Shown one piece after another: positions 35,023 to 42,790 of a DNA stretch of 64,000 nt. Source of the stretch: Alcaligenaceae bacterium (lineage in GTDB: Bacteria > Pseudomonadota > Gammaproteobacteria > Burkholderiales > Burkholderiaceae_B). Location: the NCBI GenBank assembly GCA_947380655.1, contig CANCRX010000001.1, positions 50,040 to 114,039 on the forward strand. The letters are read 5' to 3'. The position numbers were made by a program, and so were the translations under genes. Below the pieces are notes generated by a model, which was given only the letters and a program-made list of their open reading frames with translations, was not told where the DNA came from and did not search any database. Numbering within the stretch: the first letter of the stretch is position 1; every line of letters begins with the position of its first letter.

Positions 35023-35520
35023 ATGGAACTGAACGTTAACGGCGTCGTTCATAACGTGGATGTCGAACCTGATATGCCTCTGTTATGGGCACTGCGCGAA
35101 GTACTCGGTTTGACAGGTACAAAATATGGCTGTGGAGTGGCGCAGTGTGGTGCATGCTCTGTTCAGTTAAATGGTGAGTTGACACGCTCCTGTTCGATAC
35201 CGGTTTCAGCTGTGGCGGGTCAAAAAATAACAACAGTTGAAGGCATTTCAAAAGACGCGAGCCATGCCGTTCAGAAGGCTTGGGTTGCTCTGGATATCCC
35301 TCAGTGTGGCTATTGCCAGTCAGGTCAGGTCATGGCAGCTGTGGCATTACTCAAGCGCGTACCAAAACCCACCGATGCAGACATCGATGCAGCGATGACC
35401 AATATTTGTCGTTGCGGTACTTATCAGCGTATTCGTGATGGTATTCATGTGGCGGCTGGTCAGAAAAAACTCGCCGATGTCTTAAAAGAATACGCCACTG
35501 CTGGCGTGAGCAAAGCTTGA
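35023..35520 (+). CDS. IorA-like [2Fe-2S] subunit of molybdenum hydroxylase, copy 1
   Basis: This 165-residue small subunit of the isoquinoline 1-oxidoreductase type starts MELNVNGVVHNVDVEPDMPLLWALREVLGLTGTKYGCG. It has cluster motifs CGVAQCGACSVQLNG, CGYCQSGQ and NICRCGTYQR. It has no export signal, but its partner carries a Tat signal, so it is probably carried out as a folded complex. The two-subunit IorAB type lacks an FAD subunit and typically passes electrons to a cytochrome or other carrier. It precedes the large subunit by 11 bases. Confidence 0.92.
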   Translation: MELNVNGVVHNVDVEPDMPLLWALREVLGLTGTKYGCGVAQCGACSVQLNGELTRSCSIPVSAVAGQKITTVEGISKDASHAVQKAWVALDIPQCGYCQSGQVMAAVALLKRVPKPTDADIDAAMTNICRCGTYQRIRDGIHVAAGQKKLADVLKEYATAGVSKA

Positions 35521-35531
35521 GGATCAACAAC

Positions 35532-37733
35532 ATGACACAAGCAACTAAAAAATCAGCAATCAATTCCTCGCGTCGTCAGTTCATGGTTGCAAGTGCAACG
35601 GCGGGGGCGGGACTTGCTCTTGGCTTTAGCCTGCCATTTTCAGCCGCTGCACAATCCGTTCCACTGAAGACTGCCGATGAGATCAATGTCTGGGTTGTTG
35701 TGAAGCCAGATGACACGGTTGTGATTCGTATTGCACGCTCAGAAATGGGTCAAGGCACACGAACAGGTCTGGCACAGTTAGTCGCAGAAGAACTCGATTG
35801 TGATTGGGCAAAAGTGACTACGCAAGAGCCAACGCCTGGTCAAAACCTCGCCCGTGGTCGTGCTTGGGGGGCAATGGCAACCGGTGGCAGCCGCGGCATA
35901 CGCGATTCACAGGATTATGTTCGCCGAGGTGGTGCCGCTGCACGGATGATGCTGCTGCAAGCTACTGCCGATCAGTGGAAAGTTCCTGTCGGTGAATTGA
36001 AAGTGAGTAAAGGTGTCATCACGCATGCTTCAGGAAAGAAAACCACATACGGCAAAGTGGCTGACGCGGCTGCAAAACTTACACCGCCTGATTCAAAAAC
36101 GATAGTACTGAAAAAACCTCAGGAATGGAAAATCGCAGGCACATCTTTACCCCGCCTCGATACCGCGAACAAGGTCAATGGTGCGAAGGTTTTCAGTATC
36201 GATTTGCGATTGCCCGGGATGTTGTGTGCGGCTGTCAAGAGTTGCCCGGTCTTTGGCGGCAAGCTTGTCAGTTTTGATGAGTCAAAAGTTAAATCGATGC
36301 GTGGTATCAAAGGCGTGGTTAAAGTCAATGACACCACCGTTGCTGTGGTCGCCGACACCTGGTGGCGCGCTAAAAATGCGTTGGAAAACCTTCCTATTGA
36401 TTGGGATCTTGGTCCAAATGCAAAAGCCTCGAGCACCACGATTGCTGCGCATTTGAAAGAAGGCCTCACTGCAGAAGGCGATTTCTGGCAACGTAAGGTG
36501 GGGGACGCCCCTGCGGCGATCAAGAATGCGGCCAAACAAGTCGATGCGGTGTACTTTGCACCATTTGTAGCCCATGCAACCATGGAGCCAATGAACTGTG
36601 TGGTCAAAATTGGCGGTGGTCGTGCAGAGGCCTGGGTTCCAACACAAAACGCAGAGTCTTCAATTGCCGCCTTGTCCGAAGCTTCTGGGCTGAAGTTAGA
36701 TCAGTGTGATGTACACAAGATGGATTTGGGTGGCGGTCTTGGACGACGCGGTGGCACACAGGATTTTGTTCATCAGGCTGTTGCCGTTGCCAAGCAATTT
36801 CCAGATACCCCGATCAAGTTGGTCTGGAGTCGTGAAGAAGACATGACCCATGACTTTTATCGTCCAATCGCGATGGCAAAGATGTCCGCTGGCTTGGATG
36901 AGAAGGGCAAACTTGTCGGTTTGCATGCACGCGTTTCAGGCCAATCTATCAATGCGTGGCTTGCACCGACTGCAATCAAAAACAATAAAGATGTGCGCCA
37001 ACTGCAAGGGTGGTACGAAGAGGCAGGCGACGCACAGCTGGGCTACACGCTCCCTAACTTGTTAACAGAGTATGTCATGCGTAATACGCATGTTCCAGTT
37101 GGCCCATGGCGAGGTGTGAATACTAATCAGAACGGTATTTTCATGGAGTGCTTCATCGATGAGTGCGCGCGTGCCGGCGGGCGCGATGCACTCGAGTTCC
37201 GTCGTGAAATGATGCAGAACCATCCAAAGCATTTAGCTGTATTGAATGCTGTTGCTGAAAAAGGAAACTGGGGTAAACCTCTGCCACCTGGCGTACATCG
37301 CGGCATTGCGCAGTTTATGGGCTACGGTAGTTATTCGGCCGCGACTGCAGAAGTATCCGTATCCGCTTCTGGCCAGGTAAAAGTCCATCGTATGGTGTTC
37401 GCACTGAACTCCGGTCATCACGTCAATCCTTCGCAGGTCAAAGCGCAGATTGAGGGCTCAGTGGTGATGGCACTTTCTTCTACCTTTAACGAAGAAATTA
37501 CGATCGAAAATGGTGCGGTGAAAGAGCAAAACTACAATTCCTATCTGTTAGGAAAAATGAAAGATACACCTAAGGTTGAGTGCGTGCTTGTTCCGACGCA
37601 TGATTTCTGGGGTGGCGTGGGCGAACCTACCATCTGCGTGGTAGGTCCCGCGGTTTTGAATGCTATTGCGGCAGCAACAGGAAAACAATATCGAGAATTA
37701 CCTCTGCGTAAACATGGTCTGACACTTGCCTGA
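35532..37733 (+). CDS. IorB-like molybdopterin-binding hydroxylase subunit with Tat signal, copy 1
   Basis: This is a 733-residue large subunit of isoquinoline 1-oxidoreductase type. The N-terminus has a twin-arginine signal (SRRQFMVASATAGAGLALGF...SAAAQS), so the mature enzyme is periplasmic. Family blocks are VRIARSEMGQGTRTGLAQLVAEELDCDW, GGGLGRRGG, PVGPWRGVNTNQNGIFMECF and the catalytic glutamate in GGVGEPTIC (about residue 698). Unlike NicB-type proteins it has no C-terminal cytochrome domains, so a separate acceptor is needed. The ATG at 35532 is used; an in-frame TTG at 35517 overlaps iorA. Confidence 0.92.
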   Translation: MTQATKKSAINSSRRQFMVASATAGAGLALGFSLPFSAAAQSVPLKTADEINVWVVVKPDDTVVIRIARSEMGQGTRTGLAQLVAEELDCDWAKVTTQEPTPGQNLARGRAWGAMATGGSRGIRDSQDYVRRGGAAARMMLLQATADQWKVPVGELKVSKGVITHASGKKTTYGKVADAAAKLTPPDSKTIVLKKPQEWKIAGTSLPRLDTANKVNGAKVFSIDLRLPGMLCAAVKSCPVFGGKLVSFDESKVKSMRGIKGVVKVNDTTVAVVADTWWRAKNALENLPIDWDLGPNAKASSTTIAAHLKEGLTAEGDFWQRKVGDAPAAIKNAAKQVDAVYFAPFVAHATMEPMNCVVKIGGGRAEAWVPTQNAESSIAALSEASGLKLDQCDVHKMDLGGGLGRRGGTQDFVHQAVAVAKQFPDTPIKLVWSREEDMTHDFYRPIAMAKMSAGLDEKGKLVGLHARVSGQSINAWLAPTAIKNNKDVRQLQGWYEEAGDAQLGYTLPNLLTEYVMRNTHVPVGPWRGVNTNQNGIFMECFIDECARAGGRDALEFRREMMQNHPKHLAVLNAVAEKGNWGKPLPPGVHRGIAQFMGYGSYSAATAEVSVSASGQVKVHRMVFALNSGHHVNPSQVKAQIEGSVVMALSSTFNEEITIENGAVKEQNYNSYLLGKMKDTPKVECVLVPTHDFWGGVGEPTICVVGPAVLNAIAAATGKQYRELPLRKHGLTLA

Positions 37734-37779
37734 TAATGTTTGGCATTAACTTTTATTGAATTAAATCCAGGAGCATTTC

Positions 37780-38232
37780 ATGCCTATTCAGTTAAACATA
37801 AACGGCAAGCAACACAGTGTTGATGTCGATCCAAATACTCCATTGTTATGGGTGATTCGTGAACAAGTCGGTTTGACTGGCACAAAGTATGGTTGTGGTG
37901 TTGCACAGTGTGGTTCCTGTACGGTGATGGTTGAAGGCCAGGCCGTTCGTTCCTGTTCTTATCCTGTCAGTGCAGTCGGTGCACAAAAGATCCAGACCAT
38001 CGAAGGTCTGGCTGCTAATGGCAAACTCACCAAGCTCCAGCAGGCCTGGATCGATCATCAGGTGCCACAGTGCGGCTATTGTCAGTCAGGCATGCTGATG
38101 GCTGTGACAGATTTACTGAATAAAAAGCCAAAACCTACTGACGCCGATATCGATGCGGCGATCACCAATATTTGTCGTTGCGGCACTTTCCAGCAAGTGC
38201 GCGCTGCCATCCACTCTGTTGCTAAAGCCTAA
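37780..38232 (+). CDS. IorA-like [2Fe-2S] subunit of molybdenum hydroxylase, copy 2
   Basis: This 150-residue paralogue of the 35023 protein has PIQLNINGKQHSVDVDPNTPLLWVIREQVGLTGTKYGCG at the start. Cluster motifs are CGVAQCGSCTVMVEG, CGYCQSGM and NICRCGTFQQ. It is 46 bases after the first IorB stop, with an AGGAG ribosome-binding site. The shared gene order IorA-IorB-IorA-IorB points to a tandem duplication of an ancestral pair followed by divergence, presumably to different substrates or successive hydroxylations. Confidence 0.92.
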   Translation: MPIQLNINGKQHSVDVDPNTPLLWVIREQVGLTGTKYGCGVAQCGSCTVMVEGQAVRSCSYPVSAVGAQKIQTIEGLAANGKLTKLQQAWIDHQVPQCGYCQSGMLMAVTDLLNKKPKPTDADIDAAITNICRCGTFQQVRAAIHSVAKA

Positions 38233-38242
38233 GGGGTCCAAC

Positions 38243-40435
38243 ATGAATGCACGCGTCCCTAATTTATCCCGTCGTCAATTTATCGTTGGCACGGCTGCGG
38301 TCAGTACAGGTCTCTCACTGGGACTGACTTTTCCTTTTGCAATAGGTTCAGCCGAGGCTGCCTTGGCTACTCCTGAAGTGGGTGCCTGGGTTGTGATTAA
38401 GCCTGACGATTCCGTGGTGGTGCGTGTGGTCCGCTCAGAAATGGGTCAGGGCACAATCACCGGTCTTGCACAAATGGTTGCAGAAGAACTCGAGTGTGAC
38501 TGGAGCAAAGTGTCAGTCGAGTATCCAACACCAGGCGAGAATTTGAAGCGCAAGCGTGTCTGGGGTGATTTCGGTACAGGTGGTAGTCGCGGAATTCGTA
38601 CTTCTGAAGACTATGTTCGCAAAGGCGGCGCTGCTGCGCGCATGATGCTGGTTGAAGCTGCTGCGGCACAGTGGAAAGTTCCTGCGGCCGAGTGCGTCGC
38701 TGCCAATAGCGTGATTACACATACACCAAGTGGCAAGAAAGTTTCTTTCGGTAAAGTTGCCGCCGAAGCAGCGAAGTTGCCTGTGCCAACCGAAATCAAG
38801 CTGAAAGATCCTAAAGACTGGAAAGTCATTGGTCAGCCTAAAAATCGTTTGGATACTTACGAGGATAAAGTAACTGGCAAGCAAGTCTATGGTATTGATT
38901 TGCAGTTCCCTGGAATGCTGGTGGCAAATATTCGCGAGTGTCCCGTGTTTGGCGGCAAAGTGAAAAGCTTCGATGCCAGCAAAGCGACTGCGATGAAAGG
39001 CGTGAAAAAAGTATTGCAGGTGGGTGATAGTGCGGTTGCTGTTGTGGCCGATACCTTCTGGGTGGCGAAAAACGCGATGGATGCGGTTGAGATTGTTTGG
39101 GATGAAGGTCCAAATGCCAAAGTTTCAAGCGCAACGATCAAAACAATGCTGCAAGAAGGCCTCACAGCTGAACAGGCTTTTGTGGGTAATCAGTTCGGTG
39201 ATATGAAAGCTGCGGTTTCAAGTGCAGCGAATAAAACTGAATCAACATATTTCTACCCGTTCTTGAATCACGCTCCGATGGAGCCAATGAATGCGACTGC
39301 GAAATGGACGCCTGATAGCTGTATCGCTTGGGTGCCTACGCAGGACGGTGAGGCGTCTTTAGCTGCAGTGATCGCAGCTTCGGGCTTGCCAGCTGAAAAG
39401 TGTGATGTAAACAAGGTCAATCTAGGTGGTGGTTTTGGTCGCCGCGGTAATTTCCAGGACTACACCACTCAGGTCGTCCGTATTGCAAAAGAAATGCCAG
39501 GTACGCATATCAAGCTGATCTGGACGCGCGAAGAAGACATGACGCAAGGTCGTTATCACCCGATCATGATGTGTAAGTTGACCGGAACCTTTGATGCGAA
39601 TAAGAATTTGACTGGCGTTCATATGCGACTGTCAGGACAATCCATTCTTGCTGCCGTGCGCCCAGCTGTGGTTGAGCAGCAAAAAGGTCGCGACCCGCTA
39701 GTGTTCCAGGGGGTGTTTGATGGTGGTGAACACGGCTTTGGCTATAAGTTTCCGAATCTGATGGTCGATCACGCCATGCGAAATACACACATTCCTCCAG
39801 GATTCTGGCGTGGTGTGAACGTCAACCAGAATGCTATTTTCATGGAGTGCTTCATGGATGAGCTGGCAGACGCTGCTGGGGTTGATCCTGTTGAATTCCG
39901 TCGTAAATATATGGGTGAGTTTCCACGCAACCTGGCTGCACTGAACGCAGTCGCTGAGCGTATCGAATGGAACAAGCCCCCAGCGCCAGGTGTATTCCGC
40001 GGTGTTGCGCAGATGAAAGCTTTTGGCAGTTACGTTGCTGCTGCTTGCGAGTTGTCTGTCCAGGACGGTACTAAGGTCAAAATCCACCGTATCGTTGCAG
40101 CGACGGACTGTGGTTACGCAGTGAATCCTGCTCAAATTGAACGTCAGGTATCTGGCTCATTTGTGTATGGTTTGTCTGCGTTGTTCCTTGAGGAATGCAC
40201 CGTTAAAGATGGTCGTATTGAGCAGACTAACTTTACGAATTTTGACTCGATGCGTATTGCGCAGATGCCAAAGGTCGAAACCATCATTATTCAAGGTGGC
40301 GGTAAAGAGTGGGGCGGTATCGGCGAACCAACGATTTGTGTGGCGGCACCCGCTGTACTGAACGCGATTTATCGCGCCACCGGAAAACGCTATCGCACAG
40401 TGCCATTGAAAAATGAAGGTGTTACTTTGGTATGA
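38243..40435 (+). CDS. IorB-like molybdopterin-binding hydroxylase subunit with Tat signal, copy 2
   Basis: This 730-residue large subunit is paralogous to the 35532 gene. It has a Tat signal (LSRRQFIVGTAAVSTGLSLGL...SAEAA). It shows VVRSEMGQGTITGLAQMVAEELECDW, GGGFGRRGNFQDYT, PPGFWRGVNVNQNAIFMECF and the catalytic glutamate in GGIGEPTIC. The ATG at 38243 matches the signal peptide; an upstream in-frame start at 38153 lies inside iorA. Its stop overlaps the soxX ATG (ATGA at 40432-40435), so this molybdenum enzyme is translationally coupled to the Sox genes, an unusual arrangement. Confidence 0.92.
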   Translation: MNARVPNLSRRQFIVGTAAVSTGLSLGLTFPFAIGSAEAALATPEVGAWVVIKPDDSVVVRVVRSEMGQGTITGLAQMVAEELECDWSKVSVEYPTPGENLKRKRVWGDFGTGGSRGIRTSEDYVRKGGAAARMMLVEAAAAQWKVPAAECVAANSVITHTPSGKKVSFGKVAAEAAKLPVPTEIKLKDPKDWKVIGQPKNRLDTYEDKVTGKQVYGIDLQFPGMLVANIRECPVFGGKVKSFDASKATAMKGVKKVLQVGDSAVAVVADTFWVAKNAMDAVEIVWDEGPNAKVSSATIKTMLQEGLTAEQAFVGNQFGDMKAAVSSAANKTESTYFYPFLNHAPMEPMNATAKWTPDSCIAWVPTQDGEASLAAVIAASGLPAEKCDVNKVNLGGGFGRRGNFQDYTTQVVRIAKEMPGTHIKLIWTREEDMTQGRYHPIMMCKLTGTFDANKNLTGVHMRLSGQSILAAVRPAVVEQQKGRDPLVFQGVFDGGEHGFGYKFPNLMVDHAMRNTHIPPGFWRGVNVNQNAIFMECFMDELADAAGVDPVEFRRKYMGEFPRNLAALNAVAERIEWNKPPAPGVFRGVAQMKAFGSYVAAACELSVQDGTKVKIHRIVAATDCGYAVNPAQIERQVSGSFVYGLSALFLEECTVKDGRIEQTNFTNFDSMRIAQMPKVETIIIQGGGKEWGGIGEPTICVAAPAVLNAIYRATGKRYRTVPLKNEGVTLV

Positions 40436-40899
40436 CGAAACCGAGGGATGTGCGAATGCGCACAGTTTGGAAATTGTTCAACTGTGTTTTGTTTCTGAAT
40501 GCATTCGCACTGTTCAACCCTCTGTTTGCTCAATCGTCAAATAAAGATGTGATTCTTGAGTCGCTCTCCGGGAGCCCTGGAGATGCGGCAAGAGGTCGGG
40601 TGATTGTTCTAAGCCGACAATCAGGTTTGTGCATTTTGTGCCATAGCGGGCCATTTGCTGAGGAGCGTTTCCAGGGGAATCTGGGACCGGATTTGGCAGT
40701 GAGTGCAGCCAGGCTTTCTAAAGAGCAACTCAGGGCGCGTATTGTCGACGCCAGTCAGTTCAACCCGGAAAGCATCATGCCTTCGTATTATCGTAAAGAT
40801 CATCCCACACGCGTTGCCCCTCAATATGCAGGTAAGGCTATATTAAGCGCTCAGGATATTGAGGATGTCGTGGAGTTTTTAGTGAGTCTTAAACCATGA
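40432..40899 (+). CDS. soxX: SoxX, monoheme c-type cytochrome of the SoxAX complex
   Basis: This 155-residue exported cytochrome has a hydrophobic signal segment (LFNCVLFLNAFALFNPLFAQ), a single heme c site CILCH (67-71), and the SoxX-typical GNLGPDLAVSAARLSKEQLRARIVDASQFNPESIMPSYY with the likely methionine ligand in IMPSYY. SoxX with SoxA oxidatively joins a sulfur compound to the SoxY cysteine. It overlaps the preceding IorB stop and the soxY start by four bases each. Confidence 0.9.
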   Translation: MTKPRDVRMRTVWKLFNCVLFLNAFALFNPLFAQSSNKDVILESLSGSPGDAARGRVIVLSRQSGLCILCHSGPFAEERFQGNLGPDLAVSAARLSKEQLRARIVDASQFNPESIMPSYYRKDHPTRVAPQYAGKAILSAQDIEDVVEFLVSLKP

Positions 40900-41339
40900 G
40901 TACCAGCAGACGAACATTTATTGTTATGACAGGTGCTGCCAGTCTCGCGCCCTGGTTCGGTGCCAAAGCGACTGAGACAGAGGCTGCTCAAGCGATTAAA
41001 CAGATTGTCGGTGCCGCCAAAATCAGAACAGGTCGCGTCGATGTGGATATTCCGCCACTGGTTGAGAATGGTAATTCTGTCGTCATGAAAGTTTCAGTTG
41101 AAAGCCCGATGACAGAAAAAGATTTTGTGCGCGCGATTCATATTGTCGCCGAGGGCAACCCACTGCCTAATATTGTGAGTTTTCAACTGAGTCATCGATC
41201 AGGTCGTGCTGCCGTTTCCACGCGTGTCCGTTTGAATGATTCACAGAGGATCTGGGCGATTGCTCAGATGAGTGATGGTTCCTTTTGGCAAGGACACGCA
41301 GCAACACTCGTCACACTTGCTGCATGTACGGAGGTGTAA
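40896..41339 (+). CDS. soxY: SoxY-like sulfur carrier protein with altered C-terminus
   Basis: This 147-residue protein has a Tat-type signal (TSRRTFIVMTGAASLAPWFGAKA) and the SoxY immunoglobulin-like domain (VDIPPLVENGNSVVMKVSVESPM; FVRAIHIVAEGNPLPNIVSFQLS). In well-studied SoxY proteins the chain ends in a flexible GGCGG arm whose cysteine carries the sulfur intermediates. Here it ends TLAACTEV: the cysteine (144) is kept, but the glycines are replaced and three residues follow. This may change access to partner enzymes. The stop shares a base with the soxZ ATG (TAATG). Confidence 0.88.
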   Translation: MSTSRRTFIVMTGAASLAPWFGAKATETEAAQAIKQIVGAAKIRTGRVDVDIPPLVENGNSVVMKVSVESPMTEKDFVRAIHIVAEGNPLPNIVSFQLSHRSGRAAVSTRVRLNDSQRIWAIAQMSDGSFWQGHAATLVTLAACTEV

Positions 41340-41668
41340 TGAGTAAAACTTCCAGAACCCTCGTGACGATGCCGGCCACCGCCAAGAAAAATGAAGTTAT
41401 CGAAATACGCATTATCGTGCAGCACGATATGGAAACTGGTTTTCGCCATTCGGAACAAGGCGTCCGCATACCGCGGGATATTATTCGAGAATTTTTGTGT
41501 ACCTATAACGGCGTTGAAATTTTCAGGGCTGATTTGCATCCTGCAATCGCAGCCAATCCAATGATTACCTTTACAACGATTGCTGTTGAGAGTGGGACAC
41601 TGGAATTCAACTGGAAAGGTGACAATGATTACGCCTCCTCTGCAACCAGCAAGATCACTGTGACGTGA
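41339..41668 (+). CDS. soxZ: SoxZ, partner of the SoxY sulfur carrier
   Basis: This 109-residue SoxZ has the pattern TMPATAKKNEVIEIRIIVQHDMETGFR, then RIPRDIIREFLCTYNGVEIFRADLHPAIAANPMITF and a late GTLEFNWKGDNDYA. It binds SoxY to form the soluble SoxYZ carrier. The ATG at 41339 is preferred over an upstream start at 41285 because the conserved part begins there, a GAGG site precedes it, and it is coupled to the soxY stop. It overlaps the GTG start of soxA by four bases. Confidence 0.92.
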   Translation: MSKTSRTLVTMPATAKKNEVIEIRIIVQHDMETGFRHSEQGVRIPRDIIREFLCTYNGVEIFRADLHPAIAANPMITFTTIAVESGTLEFNWKGDNDYASSATSKITVT

Positions 41669-42444
41669 TTGGCTCATCCACGACACGAATCTTTTTATTT
41701 TTCGCGCTTATAAGCGTGATGGCGATCGGTTTAGCCGATCCGACAGGAAATGATCGGCAATCTTCCTATGCGCTGATGTCATCCCAGACTCAGGCTATGC
41801 AAAATGACCCCGTGCAAAATCCAGCGACCTTCTGGGTGCTAGATGGCCAGACCTTATGGCAAACGGCGGCGGGAAAGAGTAATAAATCCTGTGCGCAATG
41901 TCACGGTGACGCTGAAAAAACTATGAAAGGCGTTGCCGCTAGCTATCCCAAGCTCGTGAATAACAAACTTCTGAATTTAGAAGGCCGTATCAATCAGTGC
42001 CGGACAGAACATCAGCAGGCACAAGCGTTTACTCACGAAAGTAAAGATGCTCTTTCGATCGCTGCATACGTTGGTACGCAATCAAAAGGGATGCCAATTA
42101 CCCAAGTCCAGAGCCCAGCTTTGGATCTGCATCTTGAATCAGGACGTAAGATTTTTGAACAACGGATGGGCCAGTTAAATCTATCCTGTGCTCAATGTCA
42201 TGCCGAGCGATCAGGCTTGAAACTCGCGGGTAATGTCATCCCTCAGGCACATCCTACTGGTTATCCAATTTACAGACTGGAGTGGCAAACTGTCGGCTCG
42301 CTCGAAAGAAGGTTGCGCAACTGTATGACGGGCGTGCGCGCGGAGCCGTATGCATTTGATTCGAAAGAAATTGTTGATCTTGAACTTTATTTGATGTGGC
42401 GAGCGCGTGGTATGCCCATCGAGACGCCTGCAGTTAGACCGTAA
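41665..42444 (+). CDS. soxA: SoxA, diheme c-type cytochrome
   Basis: This 259-residue exported cytochrome has a signal peptide (MIGSSTTRIFLFFALISVMAIGLA), two heme c sites, CAQCH at 76-80 and CAQCH at 175-179, and Cys220 in RLRNCMTGVRAEPY. In known SoxA proteins that last cysteine ligates the active-site heme and is modified to a persulfide. It is the diheme form. A GTG start at 41665 overlaps the soxZ stop. With SoxX it forms the enzyme that loads SoxYZ. Confidence 0.93.
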   Translation: MIGSSTTRIFLFFALISVMAIGLADPTGNDRQSSYALMSSQTQAMQNDPVQNPATFWVLDGQTLWQTAAGKSNKSCAQCHGDAEKTMKGVAASYPKLVNNKLLNLEGRINQCRTEHQQAQAFTHESKDALSIAAYVGTQSKGMPITQVQSPALDLHLESGRKIFEQRMGQLNLSCAQCHAERSGLKLAGNVIPQAHPTGYPIYRLEWQTVGSLERRLRNCMTGVRAEPYAFDSKEIVDLELYLMWRARGMPIETPAVRP

Positions 42445-42451
42445 TAGGAGC

Positions 42452-42790
42452 ATGAAAATGAATGGGTTATGCCGATCTCGCGCTCGTTTGATTGCCATTG
42501 CATTGACCCTGTTCTTAAGTAGTTTTGACGTCACGGCACAGAATCAGCAAGCACAAACACTCTACAACCGCGCGCTGGCTGCGACGTGTGCCAATTGTCA
42601 TGGAACAGATGCTAAGGGTATTGAAAATGCGGGTATGCCATTAATAAATCAGCTGACTGAAAAAAATATGCTGACTCAATTAATAGCATTTAAAACGGGT
42701 GCTCGAGCTGGAACAATCATGCCTCAGTTAATGAAAGGCTATACCGATGAGCAGTTGCAGACAATCGCAAGTGTTCTGGGTCAAAAGTGA
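42452..42790 (+). CDS. fccA: Monoheme cytochrome c, probable flavocytochrome c subunit FccA
   Basis: This 112-residue exported class I cytochrome has a signal peptide (RLIAIALTLFLSSFDVTAQ) and one heme site CANCH. It has a MPLINQLTEKNMLTQLIAFKTG segment and a methionine ligand candidate in AGTIMPQLMKG. The ATG at 42452, with TAGGAG upstream, is preferred over an earlier start inside soxA. Position directly before and overlapping the flavoprotein gene indicates the cytochrome subunit of a sulfide:cytochrome c oxidoreductase. It is shorter than the diheme FccA of purple sulfur bacteria. Confidence 0.87.
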   Translation: MKMNGLCRSRARLIAIALTLFLSSFDVTAQNQQAQTLYNRALAATCANCHGTDAKGIENAGMPLINQLTEKNMLTQLIAFKTGARAGTIMPQLMKGYTDEQLQTIASVLGQK

